From Mycobacterium sp. SMC-8 (lineage in GTDB: Bacteria > Actinomycetota > Actinomycetes > Mycobacteriales > Mycobacteriaceae): a DNA stretch of 64,000 nucleotides. Both the position numbers and the translations under genes were made by a program. This document shows, in pieces, positions 34,367 through 45,173 of this stretch; the first letter of the stretch is position 1, and the number at the start of each line of letters is the position of its first letter. Under the pieces are notes generated by a model. It ran no database searches. It saw nothing but the letters and a program-made list of their open reading frames with translations, and was not told where the DNA came from. The stretch is taken from positions 1,054,001 to 1,118,000 of the forward strand of contig NZ_CP079865.1 of NCBI RefSeq assembly GCF_025263565.1, written 5' to 3'.

Positions 34367-35830
34367 ATGCGCTCCACACAGAAGCTGCTGCTGGCGGCGC
34401 TGGCCGCGGTCGCCGTGCTGCTGGCGGCGTGCGGCTCGTCCGGTTCCGGGAACCCGGTGGAATCCAGCGGCGTGCTGCGGGTCGGCACCGAAGGGGTGTA
34501 CGCCCCGTTCAGCTATCACGATCCGGTCACCGGCCAGCTCACCGGCTACGACGTCGACGTCGCCCGCGCGGTCGCCGAGAAGCTGGGCGTGAACGTCGAA
34601 TTCGTCGAGACGCCCTGGGATTCGATGTTCGCCGCGCTGGAGGCCGGCAGGTTCGACGTCGTCGCCAACCAGGTGACGATCACCCCGGAGCGTGAGCAGA
34701 AGTACGACATGTCCGAGCCGTACTCGATCGGCGAGGGTGTTATCGTCACCCGCGCCGACGACGACTCGATCACCTCGCTGGCCGACCTGTCAGGCAAGCG
34801 GGCCGCGCAGAGCATCACCAGCAACTGGGCCCAGGTGGCCCGCGATGCCGGCGCGCAGATCGAAGCGGTGGAGGGACTGACCCAGGCGATGGCCCTGCTC
34901 AGCCAGGGCCGGGTCGACGTGGTGGTCAACGACAGCCTGTCCATCTACGCCTATCTCGCCGAGACCAACGACACCTCGGTCAAGATCGCCGCCACCACGG
35001 GCGAGAAGAGCGAACAGGGGTTCGCCGCGCGCAAGAACAGCGGCCTGCTGCCGGACCTCAACCGCGCGATCGAGGAGCTCAAGGCCGACGGCACACTGGC
35101 CGAGATCTCCCAGAAGTACCTGAAAACCAATGCCTCCGGCGGTCCGGACGCACCCCAGGCGCAACCCCGCTCGACGCTGCAGCTCGTGCTGGACAACCTG
35201 TGGCCGCTGGCCAGGGCCGCGCTGACGATGACGATCCCGCTGACGATCATCAGCTTCGCCATCGGTCTGGTGATCGCGCTCGCGGTCGCGCTCGCCCGAC
35301 TGTCCCCGAATGCACTGCTGTCCAACGCGGCCCGGTTCTACATCTCGGTGATCCGCGGAACGCCGCTGCTGGTGCAGCTGTTCATCGTGTTCTTCGCACT
35401 GCCCGAATTCGGCGTCCGCATCGACCCGTTCCCGGCGGCGGTGATCGCGTTCAGCCTCAATGTCGGCGGGTACGCGGCCGAGATCATCCGCTCGGCGATC
35501 CTGAGCATCCCGAAGGGCCAGTGGGAAGCGGCTGAGACGATCGGCCTGAACTATGTGGACACGCTGCGGCGGATCATCCTGCCGCAGGCCACCCGGGTCG
35601 CCGTGCCACCGCTGTCGAACACATTGATCTCGTTGGTCAAGGACACGTCCCTCGCCTCGACCATCCTGGTCACCGAACTGCTGCGCCAGGCACAGATCAT
35701 CGCCGCCCCCACGTTCGAGTTCTTCGCGCTGTACGGCACGGCCGCGGTCTACTACTGGTTGATCTGCCTGGTGCTCTCGTTCGGGCAGGCGCGGTTCGAG
35801 CACCGACTGGAAAGGTACGTGGCGAAATGA
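34367..35830 (+). CDS. Polar amino-acid ABC transporter, fused lipoprotein binding domain and permease
   Basis: A 487-residue fusion. Residues 1-22 are a lipoprotein signal with lipobox LLAAC, so the protein is anchored outside. Residues 30-265 are a family 3 solute-binding domain (LRVGTEGVYAPFSYHDPVTG). Residues 280-487 are a HisM-type permease with five or more membrane helices and the ABC-coupling loop EAAETIGLNYVDTLRRIILP. This layout is known in actinobacterial and firmicute polar amino-acid importers. The ATPase gene overlaps its stop (ATGA). The amino acid carried cannot be told from the sequence. Confidence 0.92.
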   Translation: MRSTQKLLLAALAAVAVLLAACGSSGSGNPVESSGVLRVGTEGVYAPFSYHDPVTGQLTGYDVDVARAVAEKLGVNVEFVETPWDSMFAALEAGRFDVVANQVTITPEREQKYDMSEPYSIGEGVIVTRADDDSITSLADLSGKRAAQSITSNWAQVARDAGAQIEAVEGLTQAMALLSQGRVDVVVNDSLSIYAYLAETNDTSVKIAATTGEKSEQGFAARKNSGLLPDLNRAIEELKADGTLAEISQKYLKTNASGGPDAPQAQPRSTLQLVLDNLWPLARAALTMTIPLTIISFAIGLVIALAVALARLSPNALLSNAARFYISVIRGTPLLVQLFIVFFALPEFGVRIDPFPAAVIAFSLNVGGYAAEIIRSAILSIPKGQWEAAETIGLNYVDTLRRIILPQATRVAVPPLSNTLISLVKDTSLASTILVTELLRQAQIIAAPTFEFFALYGTAAVYYWLICLVLSFGQARFEHRLERYVAK

Positions 35831-36585
35831 CGACCGAGAACACGATCGTCGCGCGGGACGTGCGGAAGTCCTTCGGCGCACTGGAAGTCCTCAAAGGGGT
35901 GTCGTTCACGGTGCCGCGCGGGACGGCCACCGCGATCATCGGCCCGTCCGGTTCGGGCAAGACCACGTTGCTGCGCACCCTCAACGCGCTCGACGTCGCC
36001 GACTCGGGGGTGATCAGGGTCGGCGACACCGAGATCGACTTCGCCGAGCCGGCGCCCCGGGACCAGCTGCGCCGTTACCGTGCGCAGAGCGGCTTCGTGT
36101 TCCAGTCGCACAACCTGTTCCCCCACAAGACCGTGCTGCAGAACGTCACCGAGGGCCCGATCGTCGCGCAGAAGCGGCCCCGCGACGAGGTCGAGGCCGA
36201 AGCCGTCGAACTGCTCGACCAGGTGGGGCTGAAGGATAAACGCGACCAGTACCCCTTCCAGCTGTCGGGCGGCCAGCAGCAGCGCGTCGGCATCGCCCGG
36301 GCGGTGGCCCTGAAGCCGAAGGTGGTGCTGTTCGACGAGCCGACGTCGGCGCTGGACCCCGAACTCGTCGGTGAAGTCCTCGGCGTCATCAAGGAGCTCG
36401 CGGTCGAGGGCTGGACGCTGGTGGTCGTGACCCACGAGATCCAGTTCGCGCGCCAGGTCTCCAATCAGGTGCTGTTCACCGACGGCGGCGTGATCCTGGA
36501 GCAGGGGCCGCCCGCGGCGGTGATCGGTGACCCGAAAGAGGAACGAACGCGGCAGTTCCTGCAGCGCATCCTGAACCCGCTGTGA
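35827..36585 (+). CDS. Polar amino-acid ABC transporter ATPase
   Basis: A 252-residue GlnQ/HisP-type ATPase. Walker A is GPSGSGKTT (residues 39-47), the signature is [14 protein letters not shown], Walker B is [14 protein letters not shown] and the switch His lies in [11 protein letters not shown]. It is translated from an ATG that overlaps the fused receptor-permease stop, giving a two-gene transporter for uptake of a polar amino acid. Confidence 0.94.
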   Translation: MTTENTIVARDVRKSFGALEVLKGVSFTVPRGTATAIIGPSGSGKTTLLRTLNALDVADSGVIRVGDTEIDFAEPAPRDQLRRYRAQSGFVFQSHNLFPHKTVLQNVTEGPIVAQKRPRDEVEAEAVELLDQVGLKDKRDQYPFQLSGGQQQRVGIARAVALKPKVVLFDEPTSALDPELVGEVLGVIKELAVEGWTLVVVTHEIQFARQVSNQVLFTDGGVILEQGPPAAVIGDPKEERTRQFLQRILNPL

Positions 36586-36610
36586 GGTCTCCCGTGAGAC
36601 AGTGTCGGGC

Positions 36611-37972
36611 ATGGCACGCCATGAGGCCGACGTCGTCATCGTCGGGGCAGGGCTCTCCGGACTGATCGCCGCGCGCACCGTCCTGGGAGCAGGACTGACC
36701 CCGCTGATCCTGGAGGCCGACACCCGGGTCGGGGGCCGCATCCTCACCGAGGACCTGGCCGGGCTGCCGATCGACCTCGGGGCCCAGTGGATCGGCGACA
36801 CGCACCATCGGATGTTCGCGCTCGCCGCGGAACTCGGAGTGCAGACCTATCCCCAGTACGACGACGGCGAGACGACCTACGAGCTGGCCGGCACAGGTGT
36901 GCTGCGCGGCAACGCGTTTCACGACCGGTTCGCCGGCGAGCTCGCCGAGCTGGAGAAGGTGCTGCGCACGCTCGACGAGCTGGCCGCCGAGGTGGACCCG
37001 GCCGCACCGTGGGCGGCTGCGCATGCGGCCGAGTGGGACGCCGTGACCGCGGGCGCCTGGTACGACGCGCAGGGTCTGTCCCCGGTGGCCCGCACCCTGC
37101 TGGAGATCTGCACCGTCGGGATCCTGGCCGTGCCGACCGTCGAGGTGTCGTTCCTGCATCTGCTCTTCACCATCCAGACGTGCGGGGTGACCTCGGAGCT
37201 GTTCGCCGAGTCCGAGGGCGGCGCGCAGACCACCCGGTTCGTCGGCGGCACCGCGGAGATCCCGAAGCGACTGGCGGCGATGCTGACCGCGCATCTGGTG
37301 CTCGACGCGCCGGTGCAGCTCATCGAGCACGGCGCCGACCACGTCACCGTGCACTGCCGCGGCGGACAGGTGGCGCGCGGCCGCCGGGTGATCGTCGCGG
37401 TGTCGCCGATGCTGGCCGGCCGGATCATGTACGACCCGCCGCTGTCGGGCTACCGCGACCAGTTGACCCAGCGGATGCCCAACTCGTCGGCGATGAAGGC
37501 GTTTTTCGTGTACGACGAGCCGTTCTGGCGCGCCGACGGGCTCAACGGCCAGCTCATCTCCGACGTCGGTCCGGCCCGGATGTCCAACGACACCTGCATC
37601 GAGGGAGACGACCGCGGGGTGATCCTGCTGTTCCTCGAAGGGGAGCAGGCCCGCACCCACGGGCACTGGTCAGTGGAGGAGCGACGCGCGGCACTGACCG
37701 CCGAACTGGTGCGCCATTTCGGTTCTCGCGCAGCCCGTCCCGACCATTACATCGACGGCGAGTGGGCGGACCGGCAGTGGACGCGCGGCTGCTACAACGC
37801 CAACTGCGGGCCCCTGGTGTGGACCACCTACGGACCGGCGCTGACCGCGCCCATCGGCGCGATCCACTGGGCTTCCACCGACACCGCCACCGAGTGGAGC
37901 GCGTACATGGAGGGCGCGGTCGAAGCAGGCGAACGCGCGGCCGCGGAGGTCATCGCGGCGCTGACGGAATAG
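36611..37972 (+). CDS. Flavin monoamine oxidase family protein
   Basis: A 453-residue FAD amine oxidase. The N-terminal dinucleotide fold is ADVVIVGAGLSGLIAA, followed by EADTRVGGRILTE and IDLGAQWIGDTHHR, the typical MAO start. The C-terminal FAD-contact segment is the GAIHWASTDTATEWSAYMEGAVEAG region. It oxidises amines to aldehydes and hydrogen peroxide; the true substrate is unknown. The start may be ATG 36611 or GTG 36602. It follows the amino-acid transporter by 25 bases and could belong to the same transcript. The convergent P450 gene ends four bases after it. Confidence 0.88.
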   Translation: MARHEADVVIVGAGLSGLIAARTVLGAGLTPLILEADTRVGGRILTEDLAGLPIDLGAQWIGDTHHRMFALAAELGVQTYPQYDDGETTYELAGTGVLRGNAFHDRFAGELAELEKVLRTLDELAAEVDPAAPWAAAHAAEWDAVTAGAWYDAQGLSPVARTLLEICTVGILAVPTVEVSFLHLLFTIQTCGVTSELFAESEGGAQTTRFVGGTAEIPKRLAAMLTAHLVLDAPVQLIEHGADHVTVHCRGGQVARGRRVIVAVSPMLAGRIMYDPPLSGYRDQLTQRMPNSSAMKAFFVYDEPFWRADGLNGQLISDVGPARMSNDTCIEGDDRGVILLFLEGEQARTHGHWSVEERRAALTAELVRHFGSRAARPDHYIDGEWADRQWTRGCYNANCGPLVWTTYGPALTAPIGAIHWASTDTATEWSAYMEGAVEAGERAAAEVIAALTE

Positions 37973-37975
37973 CCT

Positions 37976-39253
37976 CTACGCCAACGCGATCGAAAGTGCG
38001 GACATGCCCCGCAGTGTGACGTTCGGCTTGTAGACCGGTTCCTCGGCCAGCGCCGAGTCCGGGAAGCGCGACGTCAGCGCAGTCAAGGCGACGGTGGCTT
38101 CCAACCGGGCCAGCGGCGCGCCGATGCAGAAATGCGGGCCCTTGCCGAATCCGAGATGGCGGATCACCGGCCGGTCGGGATCGAACTCGTCGGGCCGCTC
38201 GACGAAGTCCGGGTCGCGGTGCGCGGCCGCGGTCAACAGCAACATGTTGTCGCCCTTGGGGATCGTGACATCCCCTGCAATATTTCCCTCGTCGCTTCGC
38301 TCGCCCCGAATCGTCATGTCGTCTCCGGCGATCCGGCCCACCAGCTGCACCGGCGGGTCGTAGCGCAGCGTCTCCTCGATGACGGCACCGGCGCGTCCCG
38401 GATCGGCGGCCAACCCCGCCCACTGCCCGTCGGTACGCAGCAGCGCCAGGATCGCGTTGGCGATCAGGTTGACCGTCGTCTCGTGTCCGGCCACCAGCAG
38501 CAGGTTGCAGGTGGCGACGATCTCGTCCTCGGTCAGCTGATCTCCGGACTCCTCGACGTGGATCAACCCCGACATCAGGTCCTCGCCCGGGTCACGGCGC
38601 CGCCGGGAAATGAGCTGGCGCAGGTAATCCCGCAGCCAGCGGCCCGCCCGCATGCGTTCCTCGAAGCCGTCACCGGCCGCGCCGGTCACCGTGATGAACG
38701 GATCCAGCGACTGCGCGAGCAGCGCCGAGGCCGCGCTGAACTCCGGCTCGTCCTCCAGCGGGACGCCGAGCAGCCGGCAGATCACTGCAACCGGAAGCGG
38801 GTAGGCCAGACCGGCAATCGCGTCGAACGGGGCCGAGGTCGGGTCCGCGTCGCCGAGCAACCCGTCGACGAGGGCCACGATTTCGGGTTCGAGTGCCCTG
38901 ACCACCTTCGGCACGAACGCCTTGCTCACCAGCCGGCGCAGTCGGGTGTGGTCGGGCGGGTCGAGGAACAGGAACCCGGGCGGGCCGAACGGCCGCGCCT
39001 CGGCGCCGTCGGCGATGGCGCGCTGCGCGACGGTGGACTTCAGCCGGTCGCTCGCCGAATCCGGGTGACGCAACACCTCGTCACAGTCGGCGTAGGACGA
39101 GAACACCGTGAGGTTGTTGTCCGGCAGCTGTATCGGGCCGTGCGCGCGGATCTGGTCATAGACGGGATACGGGTCGGCGCGGCGGTCCGGTGCGAGCATC
39201 TGCAGCAGCAGCGACTGCGGCTCCGCGGCGGTCGTCATGCACTTATTGTGCAC
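37976..39253 (-). CDS. Cytochrome P450 with an 11-residue in-frame insertion
   Basis: A 425-residue soluble bacterial P450. The heme thiolate is Cys376 in FGKGPHFCIGAPLAR. The I-helix is LLLVAGHETTVNLI and the ExxR motif lies in EETLRYDPP. Between the conserved IRG and VTIPKGDN segments there is an extra ERSDEGNIAGD (38270-38302), absent from typical family members as I know them and richer in A/T than its surroundings. The loop lies at a beta turn after the ExxR region and may be tolerated. Substrate unknown; it is preceded by a start ATG at 39253 with no clear ribosome site (ATG 39238 is an alternative). Confidence 0.9.
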   Translation of the reverse strand: MHNKCMTTAAEPQSLLLQMLAPDRRADPYPVYDQIRAHGPIQLPDNNLTVFSSYADCDEVLRHPDSASDRLKSTVAQRAIADGAEARPFGPPGFLFLDPPDHTRLRRLVSKAFVPKVVRALEPEIVALVDGLLGDADPTSAPFDAIAGLAYPLPVAVICRLLGVPLEDEPEFSAASALLAQSLDPFITVTGAAGDGFEERMRAGRWLRDYLRQLISRRRRDPGEDLMSGLIHVEESGDQLTEDEIVATCNLLLVAGHETTVNLIANAILALLRTDGQWAGLAADPGRAGAVIEETLRYDPPVQLVGRIAGDDMTIRGERSDEGNIAGDVTIPKGDNMLLLTAAAHRDPDFVERPDEFDPDRPVIRHLGFGKGPHFCIGAPLARLEATVALTALTSRFPDSALAEEPVYKPNVTLRGMSALSIALA

Positions 39254-39281
39254 ACGTTCAAAAGGATGCAGGTCAGGCTGC

Positions 39282-39342
39282 GCGAGCGTGGGCCCTATGT
39301 ACGCGGATCGGCGGATTTGCGTGCACAGGGCCCACGTTCGTG
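39282..39342. repeat. Intergenic palindrome between P450 and tgt
   Basis: Arms GCGAGCGTGGGCCCT (39282-39296) and its near complement AGGGCCCACGTTCG (39327-39340) flank a 30-base middle. It lies just downstream of the minus-strand tgt promoter side and 28 bases upstream of the P450 start, between genes on the same strand. The GCGAGC start resembles the element at 18770. Confidence 0.55.
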
Positions 39343-39355
39343 AGGCCCACGTGCG

Positions 39356-41079
<1,724 letters not shown>

Positions 41080-41149
41080 GTTGACTTTTGTGTTCATACT
41101 GCTCGTGATGATCCGCCGCTCGGCGAATCACATGACACAAAGGAGAACC

Positions 41150-41611
41150 GTGTTGAAGCGCGAAATCCTCGTTGCCGTGGGCGGCGCAGCGATCGTCATG
41201 GCCGGTGTGTCGGGCTGCGGATCGGACAAGTCGGAGACCTCGGGCGAGACATCGCAGGCGGCGGCCGCCGAAGGCAAGAGCACCGTCACCATCGACGGCA
41301 CCGACCAGGAAGTCCAGGGCACGGTCGTGTGCTCGGACATGGGCGGCAACACCAACATCGCGATCGGGGATGCGACCACGGGCATCGGCGCGGTGGTCAG
41401 CACCGGCGACGAACCCGCGGTGGTCTCGGTCGGTCTGGGCAACGTCAACGGCGTCACCCTCGGCTACCAGAGCGGCGCCGGCCAGGGCGAGGCCAAGGCG
41501 GAGAAGGACGGCAACACCTACAAGATCTCCGGCACGGCCACCGGTGTGGACATGGCCAACCCGATGCAGCCGGTGAACAAGCCGTTCGAGATCGAGGTGA
41601 CCTGCCCGTAG
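41150..41611 (+). CDS. lpqH: 19-kDa antigen lipoprotein (LpqH/Rv3763-like)
   Basis: A 153-residue lipoprotein like mycobacterial LpqH, a major surface antigen and TLR2 ligand. The lipobox is VSGC, followed by a Ser/Thr/Ala-rich spacer ([17 protein letters not shown]). The mature motifs are [20 protein letters not shown] and [22 protein letters not shown] start has a good AAAGGAG ribosome site. It ends one base before the convergent DUF732 gene. I use the LpqH name on the basis of sequence pattern; the tandem copy makes orthology uncertain. Confidence 0.88.
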   Translation: MLKREILVAVGGAAIVMAGVSGCGSDKSETSGETSQAAAAEGKSTVTIDGTDQEVQGTVVCSDMGGNTNIAIGDATTGIGAVVSTGDEPAVVSVGLGNVNGVTLGYQSGAGQGEAKAEKDGNTYKISGTATGVDMANPMQPVNKPFEIEVTCP

Positions 41612-41612
41612 G

Positions 41613-41963
41613 TCAGACCCCGGTGTAGCCGGCGGCCGACTGCCGCAACTGCCAGATCTGTGCGGGGCAGAGCTCGTTGACGGCCTGGTTGATCAGGTAA
41701 CCCGCTTGGTAGTAGTCCGTGGTGTGGAAGTCGGCTTTCACCTGGTTCACGAGTTCGGCGTAGCCCATCTTGGCCGCGACGCGGTCACAGATGGTCTGCC
41801 CGTACCCGATCGCTGCCTCGGCGTTGGGGAAGTTGTAGCCCGGCCGGACGTGCACATTGACCAGATAGGCGACGACGTCGGCGCCGGCGGCCGGCGCCGA
41901 GAGCAGCGCGGCGGATGACAGCAGACCCGCCGACAGCACCCCGACCAGCGATTTCATGGGCAT
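41613..41963 (-). CDS. Secreted DUF732 protein
   Basis: A 116-residue secreted protein of the actinobacterial DUF732 family. The signal peptide covers about residues 1-27 (LLSAPAAGA). The mature part keeps a Cys pair (one in YGQTICDRVAAKMGY, one in VNELCPAQ), expected to form the single disulfide of the family. ATG 41963 or 41957 is the start. The function of DUF732 is unknown. Confidence 0.87.
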   Translation of the reverse strand: MPMKSLVGVLSAGLLSSAALLSAPAAGADVVAYLVNVHVRPGYNFPNAEAAIGYGQTICDRVAAKMGYAELVNQVKADFHTTDYYQAGYLINQAVNELCPAQIWQLRQSAAGYTGV

Positions 41964-42045
41964 GAGCTTACGCGTCTTCACCTGCGGCGGTGGCAATGCC
42001 GGCAAAGCCCGCCCGCGGCGCACGCACCCCTTTTAGGGTGTAGCC

Positions 42046-42423
42046 ATGAAGCTGTTGGCCGCGGTGGCAATCGCCGGTGGTGTTCTCGCCGCACCGTTGA
42101 CGTTGTCGGTCGCCGGAACCGCTTCGGCGACGCCGAGCACCTGCGACGGCGCCGGCTGTGTCCCGTTCGTGGATCCCGACGCGCGACTCGGTGAGCGCTG
42201 TATGCAGAAGACGCGCTACAACTTCGGAGTCGACGCGTCGGGCAACACGTTGGCCTGCAACTCGAAGAGCCTGTGGGTGTCCTCCCCGCCGCTGGTCGGC
42301 GTGCGCACCCTGCGTTCGGTGTGCGGGGACGCCACCGGGGTGGCGCAGAGTCCCGACGGCGTACCCCTCAGGTGCGACGGCGGTGCCTGGACGGCCGACT
42401 ACTGGACGATGTTCTACGGCTGA
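42046..42423 (+). CDS. Secreted cysteine-rich protein of unknown function
   Basis: A 125-residue exported protein with a signal peptide (residues 1-28, AGTASATPS). The mature part has six cysteines and the pattern STCDGAGCVPFVDPDARLGE. I recognise it only as a mycobacterial secreted hypothetical. It is divergent from the DUF732 gene with an 82-base gap. Confidence 0.72.
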   Translation: MKLLAAVAIAGGVLAAPLTLSVAGTASATPSTCDGAGCVPFVDPDARLGERCMQKTRYNFGVDASGNTLACNSKSLWVSSPPLVGVRTLRSVCGDATGVAQSPDGVPLRCDGGAWTADYWTMFYG

Positions 42424-42456
42424 CGGGTACCTGGGACCAGCAGCAGGATCGGCGTC

Positions 42457-43374
42457 GTGACCAATCGCATACAGAAGCTGCTCGGCGTCGAGTTCCCCGT
42501 CGTGCAGGCCCCGATGACCTACATCGCCCGCGCGGAGCTGGCGGCCGCGGTGTCCGAGGGCGGCGGTCTGGGGATGATCGAGACGCTCACCCCTGAGGGT
42601 CGCGAAGACCTGCGGCGCGTCCGGGACCTCACCGACCGCCCGGTCGCCGCGAACCTGATGATCCAGGGCTGGAAGCGGGATCCGTCCATCGTCGAGGTGC
42701 TCGTCGCCGCCGGGGTGCGGCACGTGTTCACCTCCGCCGGTGACCCGGCCCTGTTCACCGACCGCCTGCACGACGCCGGGATGACCGTGGTGCACGTGGT
42801 CGGATCGCTCAAAGGCGCGCTCAAGGCCGCCGAGGCGAGGGTCGACGCTCTGGTCGTCGAAGGTGTCGAGGGCGGCGGCTTCAAGTCGGCGCTGGGGGCG
42901 TCGACGATGGTGCTGCTGCCGCTGATCTCCGAACGGGTGCAGCTGCCGCTGATCTGCGCCGGCGGTGTGTGCGACGCACGCTCCGGCGCGGCCGCGGTGG
43001 TACTCGGCGCCGAGGGGGTGCAGATGGGCACCCGCATGCTGGCCAGCGTCGAGGCCGCGGTGCACACCAACTTCAAGGACGCGATCGTCGCGGCCGACGA
43101 CTCCGGGACGGTGCTGCTCGACGTTCCCGGCAATCCGACGATGCGGGTGCTGCGCACCGGTCTGGCCGCCCGCATCGACGAGCACCCGGCCGACGCACGG
43201 CTTCTCGGCCGCATCACCGACCTGTATTTCGGCGGCGACCTGGAGGCCAGCGTCGCCAACACCGGGCAGGTGTCGTCGCGGATCACCGGGCTGGCGCCGG
43301 CGGCCGAGATCGTGCGGCGCACCTGGGCCGACATCGAATGGGTGCTGGACGGGGCCCGCGCGAGACTCGGTTGA
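42457..43374 (+). CDS. Nitronate monooxygenase family flavoprotein
   Basis: A 305-residue FMN-dependent TIM-barrel protein of the nitronate monooxygenase/2-nitropropane dioxygenase family. The FMN contacts include FPVVQAPMTYIARAELAAAV, VEGVEGGGFKSA and the phosphate-binding LICAGGVCDARSGAAAV and GAEGVQMGTRM. It may detoxify propionate-3-nitronate or act on related substrates. GTG 42457 is the start; the neighbours give no operon context. Confidence 0.88.
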   Translation: MTNRIQKLLGVEFPVVQAPMTYIARAELAAAVSEGGGLGMIETLTPEGREDLRRVRDLTDRPVAANLMIQGWKRDPSIVEVLVAAGVRHVFTSAGDPALFTDRLHDAGMTVVHVVGSLKGALKAAEARVDALVVEGVEGGGFKSALGASTMVLLPLISERVQLPLICAGGVCDARSGAAAVVLGAEGVQMGTRMLASVEAAVHTNFKDAIVAADDSGTVLLDVPGNPTMRVLRTGLAARIDEHPADARLLGRITDLYFGGDLEASVANTGQVSSRITGLAPAAEIVRRTWADIEWVLDGARARLG

Positions 43375-43404
43375 GGGGGCTCGAGACCGGGCACACTCGT
43401 CGGT

Positions 43405-43755
43405 ATGGATGGCGATTACGACGAACCCGGACCCGACGACACGCTGAGCCCGAGCGAATCGCTGGACTCCGACGAGGTGCGCAACGACGACGGTGACATC
43501 GTCGTCGATCCGCCCGACCGGTGGATCGAGGCCGAGGTCGACGAAACCCTCGACGAGAAACTGGCCGCCGAGGTTCCCGACGTGTGGCCCGAAGGTACGA
43601 CGGCGACCTCGGCGCAGGACCGGCCGGCCCGGCGCACCGCCGGCCAGATCGACGGAACCCCCGAAGACGGGGACTCGTTCTTCACCGTCGTCGACGACGA
43701 CGAGAGACGGCGGGTGCCCGGCGACGAGGAGGCCGATCGCATCATCGAGGACTGA
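43405..43755 (+). CDS. DUF5709 protein
   Basis: A 116-residue acidic protein of the DUF5709 family (GDYDEPGPDDTLSPSESLD; PEDGDSFFTVVDDDERR), widespread in actinobacteria and unknown in function. Its charge and lack of hydrophobic segments indicate a partly disordered cytoplasmic protein. Confidence 0.83.
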   Translation: MDGDYDEPGPDDTLSPSESLDSDEVRNDDGDIVVDPPDRWIEAEVDETLDEKLAAEVPDVWPEGTTATSAQDRPARRTAGQIDGTPEDGDSFFTVVDDDERRRVPGDEEADRIIED

Positions 43756-43764
43756 CGTGGTGTC

Positions 43765-44418
43765 ATGACCCCGAAAAGAATCCTCTGCTATGGCGATTCG
43801 CTGACCTGGGGGTGGGTGCCCGTTGCCGACGGAATGCCCACCGAACGGTACCCGCGGGACACGCGCTGGACCGGGGTGCTGGCCGACCGGTTGGGCGCCG
43901 GCGTCGAGGTGATCGAAGAGGGTCTGTCGGCGCGCACCACCAACGCAGACGATCCGACCGACCCACGCCTCAACGGTGCGAAGTACCTGCCGTCCTGCCT
44001 GGCCGGTCATCTCCCGTTGGACCTGGTGATTTTGATGCTGGGCACCAACGACACCAAGGCGTATTTCCACCGCACTCCACTCGACATCGCCCTGGGTATG
44101 TCGGTGCTGGTGACCCAGGTTCTCACCAGCGCCGGCGGGGTCGGCACCGGCTATCCGGCGCCCAAGGTGCTGGTGGTGGCGCCACCAGCGCTGGCGCTGA
44201 CCCCGCACCCGTGGTTTCAGCTGATCTTCGAGGGCAGCCAGGAGAAATCCGCCCAGCTGGCCAAGGTGTACCGCGCGATGGCGTCATTCGTGAAAGTGCC
44301 GTTCTTCGATGCCGGTTCGGTGATCTCGACCGACGGGGAAGACGGCGTCCATTTCACCGAGCAGAACAATCTGACGCTCGGTGAGGCGCTGCACGAGCAG
44401 GTCGTCAGGCTCGTATGA
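43765..44418 (+). CDS. SGNH hydrolase/acyltransferase (MsAcT-like)
   Basis: A 217-residue SGNH/GDSL esterase closely resembling the M. smegmatis acyltransferase MsAcT, known for acyl transfer in water. The catalytic Ser12 lies in LCYGDSLTWGW. Asn is in MLGTNDTKAYF, and Asp193 and His196 lie in DGVHFTE. MsAcT-specific blocks are LSARTTNADDPTDPRLNG and VLVTQVLTSAGGVGTGYPAP. MsAcT forms octamers with a tight tunnel; this protein probably does too. It overlaps the convergent deoR gene by 14 bases. The natural substrate is unknown. Confidence 0.92.
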   Translation: MTPKRILCYGDSLTWGWVPVADGMPTERYPRDTRWTGVLADRLGAGVEVIEEGLSARTTNADDPTDPRLNGAKYLPSCLAGHLPLDLVILMLGTNDTKAYFHRTPLDIALGMSVLVTQVLTSAGGVGTGYPAPKVLVVAPPALALTPHPWFQLIFEGSQEKSAQLAKVYRAMASFVKVPFFDAGSVISTDGEDGVHFTEQNNLTLGEALHEQVVRLV

Positions 44419-45172
44419 CGACGGGGCCGAGGGCTTCGTAGCGGCGCGCCTCGTCGGCTCCGAGTTCCCGGCCGGTCACGATCGCCTCGAAATCGCCGAT
44501 CCGGGCGAATCGGCAGAAGCTGCTCTCGCCGAACTTCGAGTGCGCCGCGACCAGGACGGGTCGGCGGGACACCTGCACCGCGGTCCCCTTCACCGCGGCG
44601 ACCGCCGGGTCAGGGGTGGTCAGCCCGTGTTCCGGCGAAATACCGTTGGTGCCAAGGTAAGCCACATCGATGACCAGACTGCCGAGCATGTCGACCGCCC
44701 AGTGATCGACGGTGGCCAGCGTCCGCCCCCGCATCCGGCCGCCGAGCAGCAACACCGTGACGCTGCGGCTGTGTGCGAGCGCCTCGGCGGCCAGCAGCGA
44801 TGACGTCACCACGGTCAGCTCTTGTTCGGCCAGCCGTTCGGCGATCAGCCGCGGCGTGAAACCCTCGTCGAGATACACGGTTTCGGCACCGTGCAGCAGT
44901 TCGGTCGCCGCCGCCGCGATCCGGTGCTTCTGGGCCAGGTCGACCTGGCTGCGGTACTCGACACCGGATTCGAACGCGGCCGTCTCCAACGGCACCGCCC
45001 CGCCGTGCACCCGCTTGAGCAGGCGGCGGCCCGCCAGAACCTTCAGATCGCGGCGGATCGTCTCGCTCGCGACGTCCAGTTCGTCGGCGAGCGAGGCGAC
45101 GTCGACCCTCCCACGGGTGCGGGCGAATTCGACGATCCGGCTCTGGCGGGTCTCGGAATCCACCTGCGTCAC
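44405..45172 (-). CDS. DeoR-family regulator of the PTS sugar operon
   Basis: A 255-residue repressor with an N-terminal helix-turn-helix (LADELDVASETIRRDLKVL, about residues 25-43). A C-terminal sugar-phosphate-binding ISOCOT domain contains YLDEGFTPRLIAERL and YLGTNGISPEHGLTTPDPAVA. It follows the PTS gene by one base, so it is cotranscribed and likely represses that operon until a sugar phosphate is present. Candidate operators lie at 47248-47289. Confidence 0.88.
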   Translation of the reverse strand: MTQVDSETRQSRIVEFARTRGRVDVASLADELDVASETIRRDLKVLAGRRLLKRVHGGAVPLETAAFESGVEYRSQVDLAQKHRIAAAATELLHGAETVYLDEGFTPRLIAERLAEQELTVVTSSLLAAEALAHSRSVTVLLLGGRMRGRTLATVDHWAVDMLGSLVIDVAYLGTNGISPEHGLTTPDPAVAAVKGTAVQVSRRPVLVAAHSKFGESSFCRFARIGDFEAIVTGRELGADEARRYEALGPVVIRA

Positions 45173-45173
45173 A

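Noticed and set aside
41968..44208. A 746-codon minus-strand frame opposite the nitronate monooxygenase and acyltransferase
   Set aside because: It is antisense to three supported genes, and its His/Gly/Arg-rich text has no domain.
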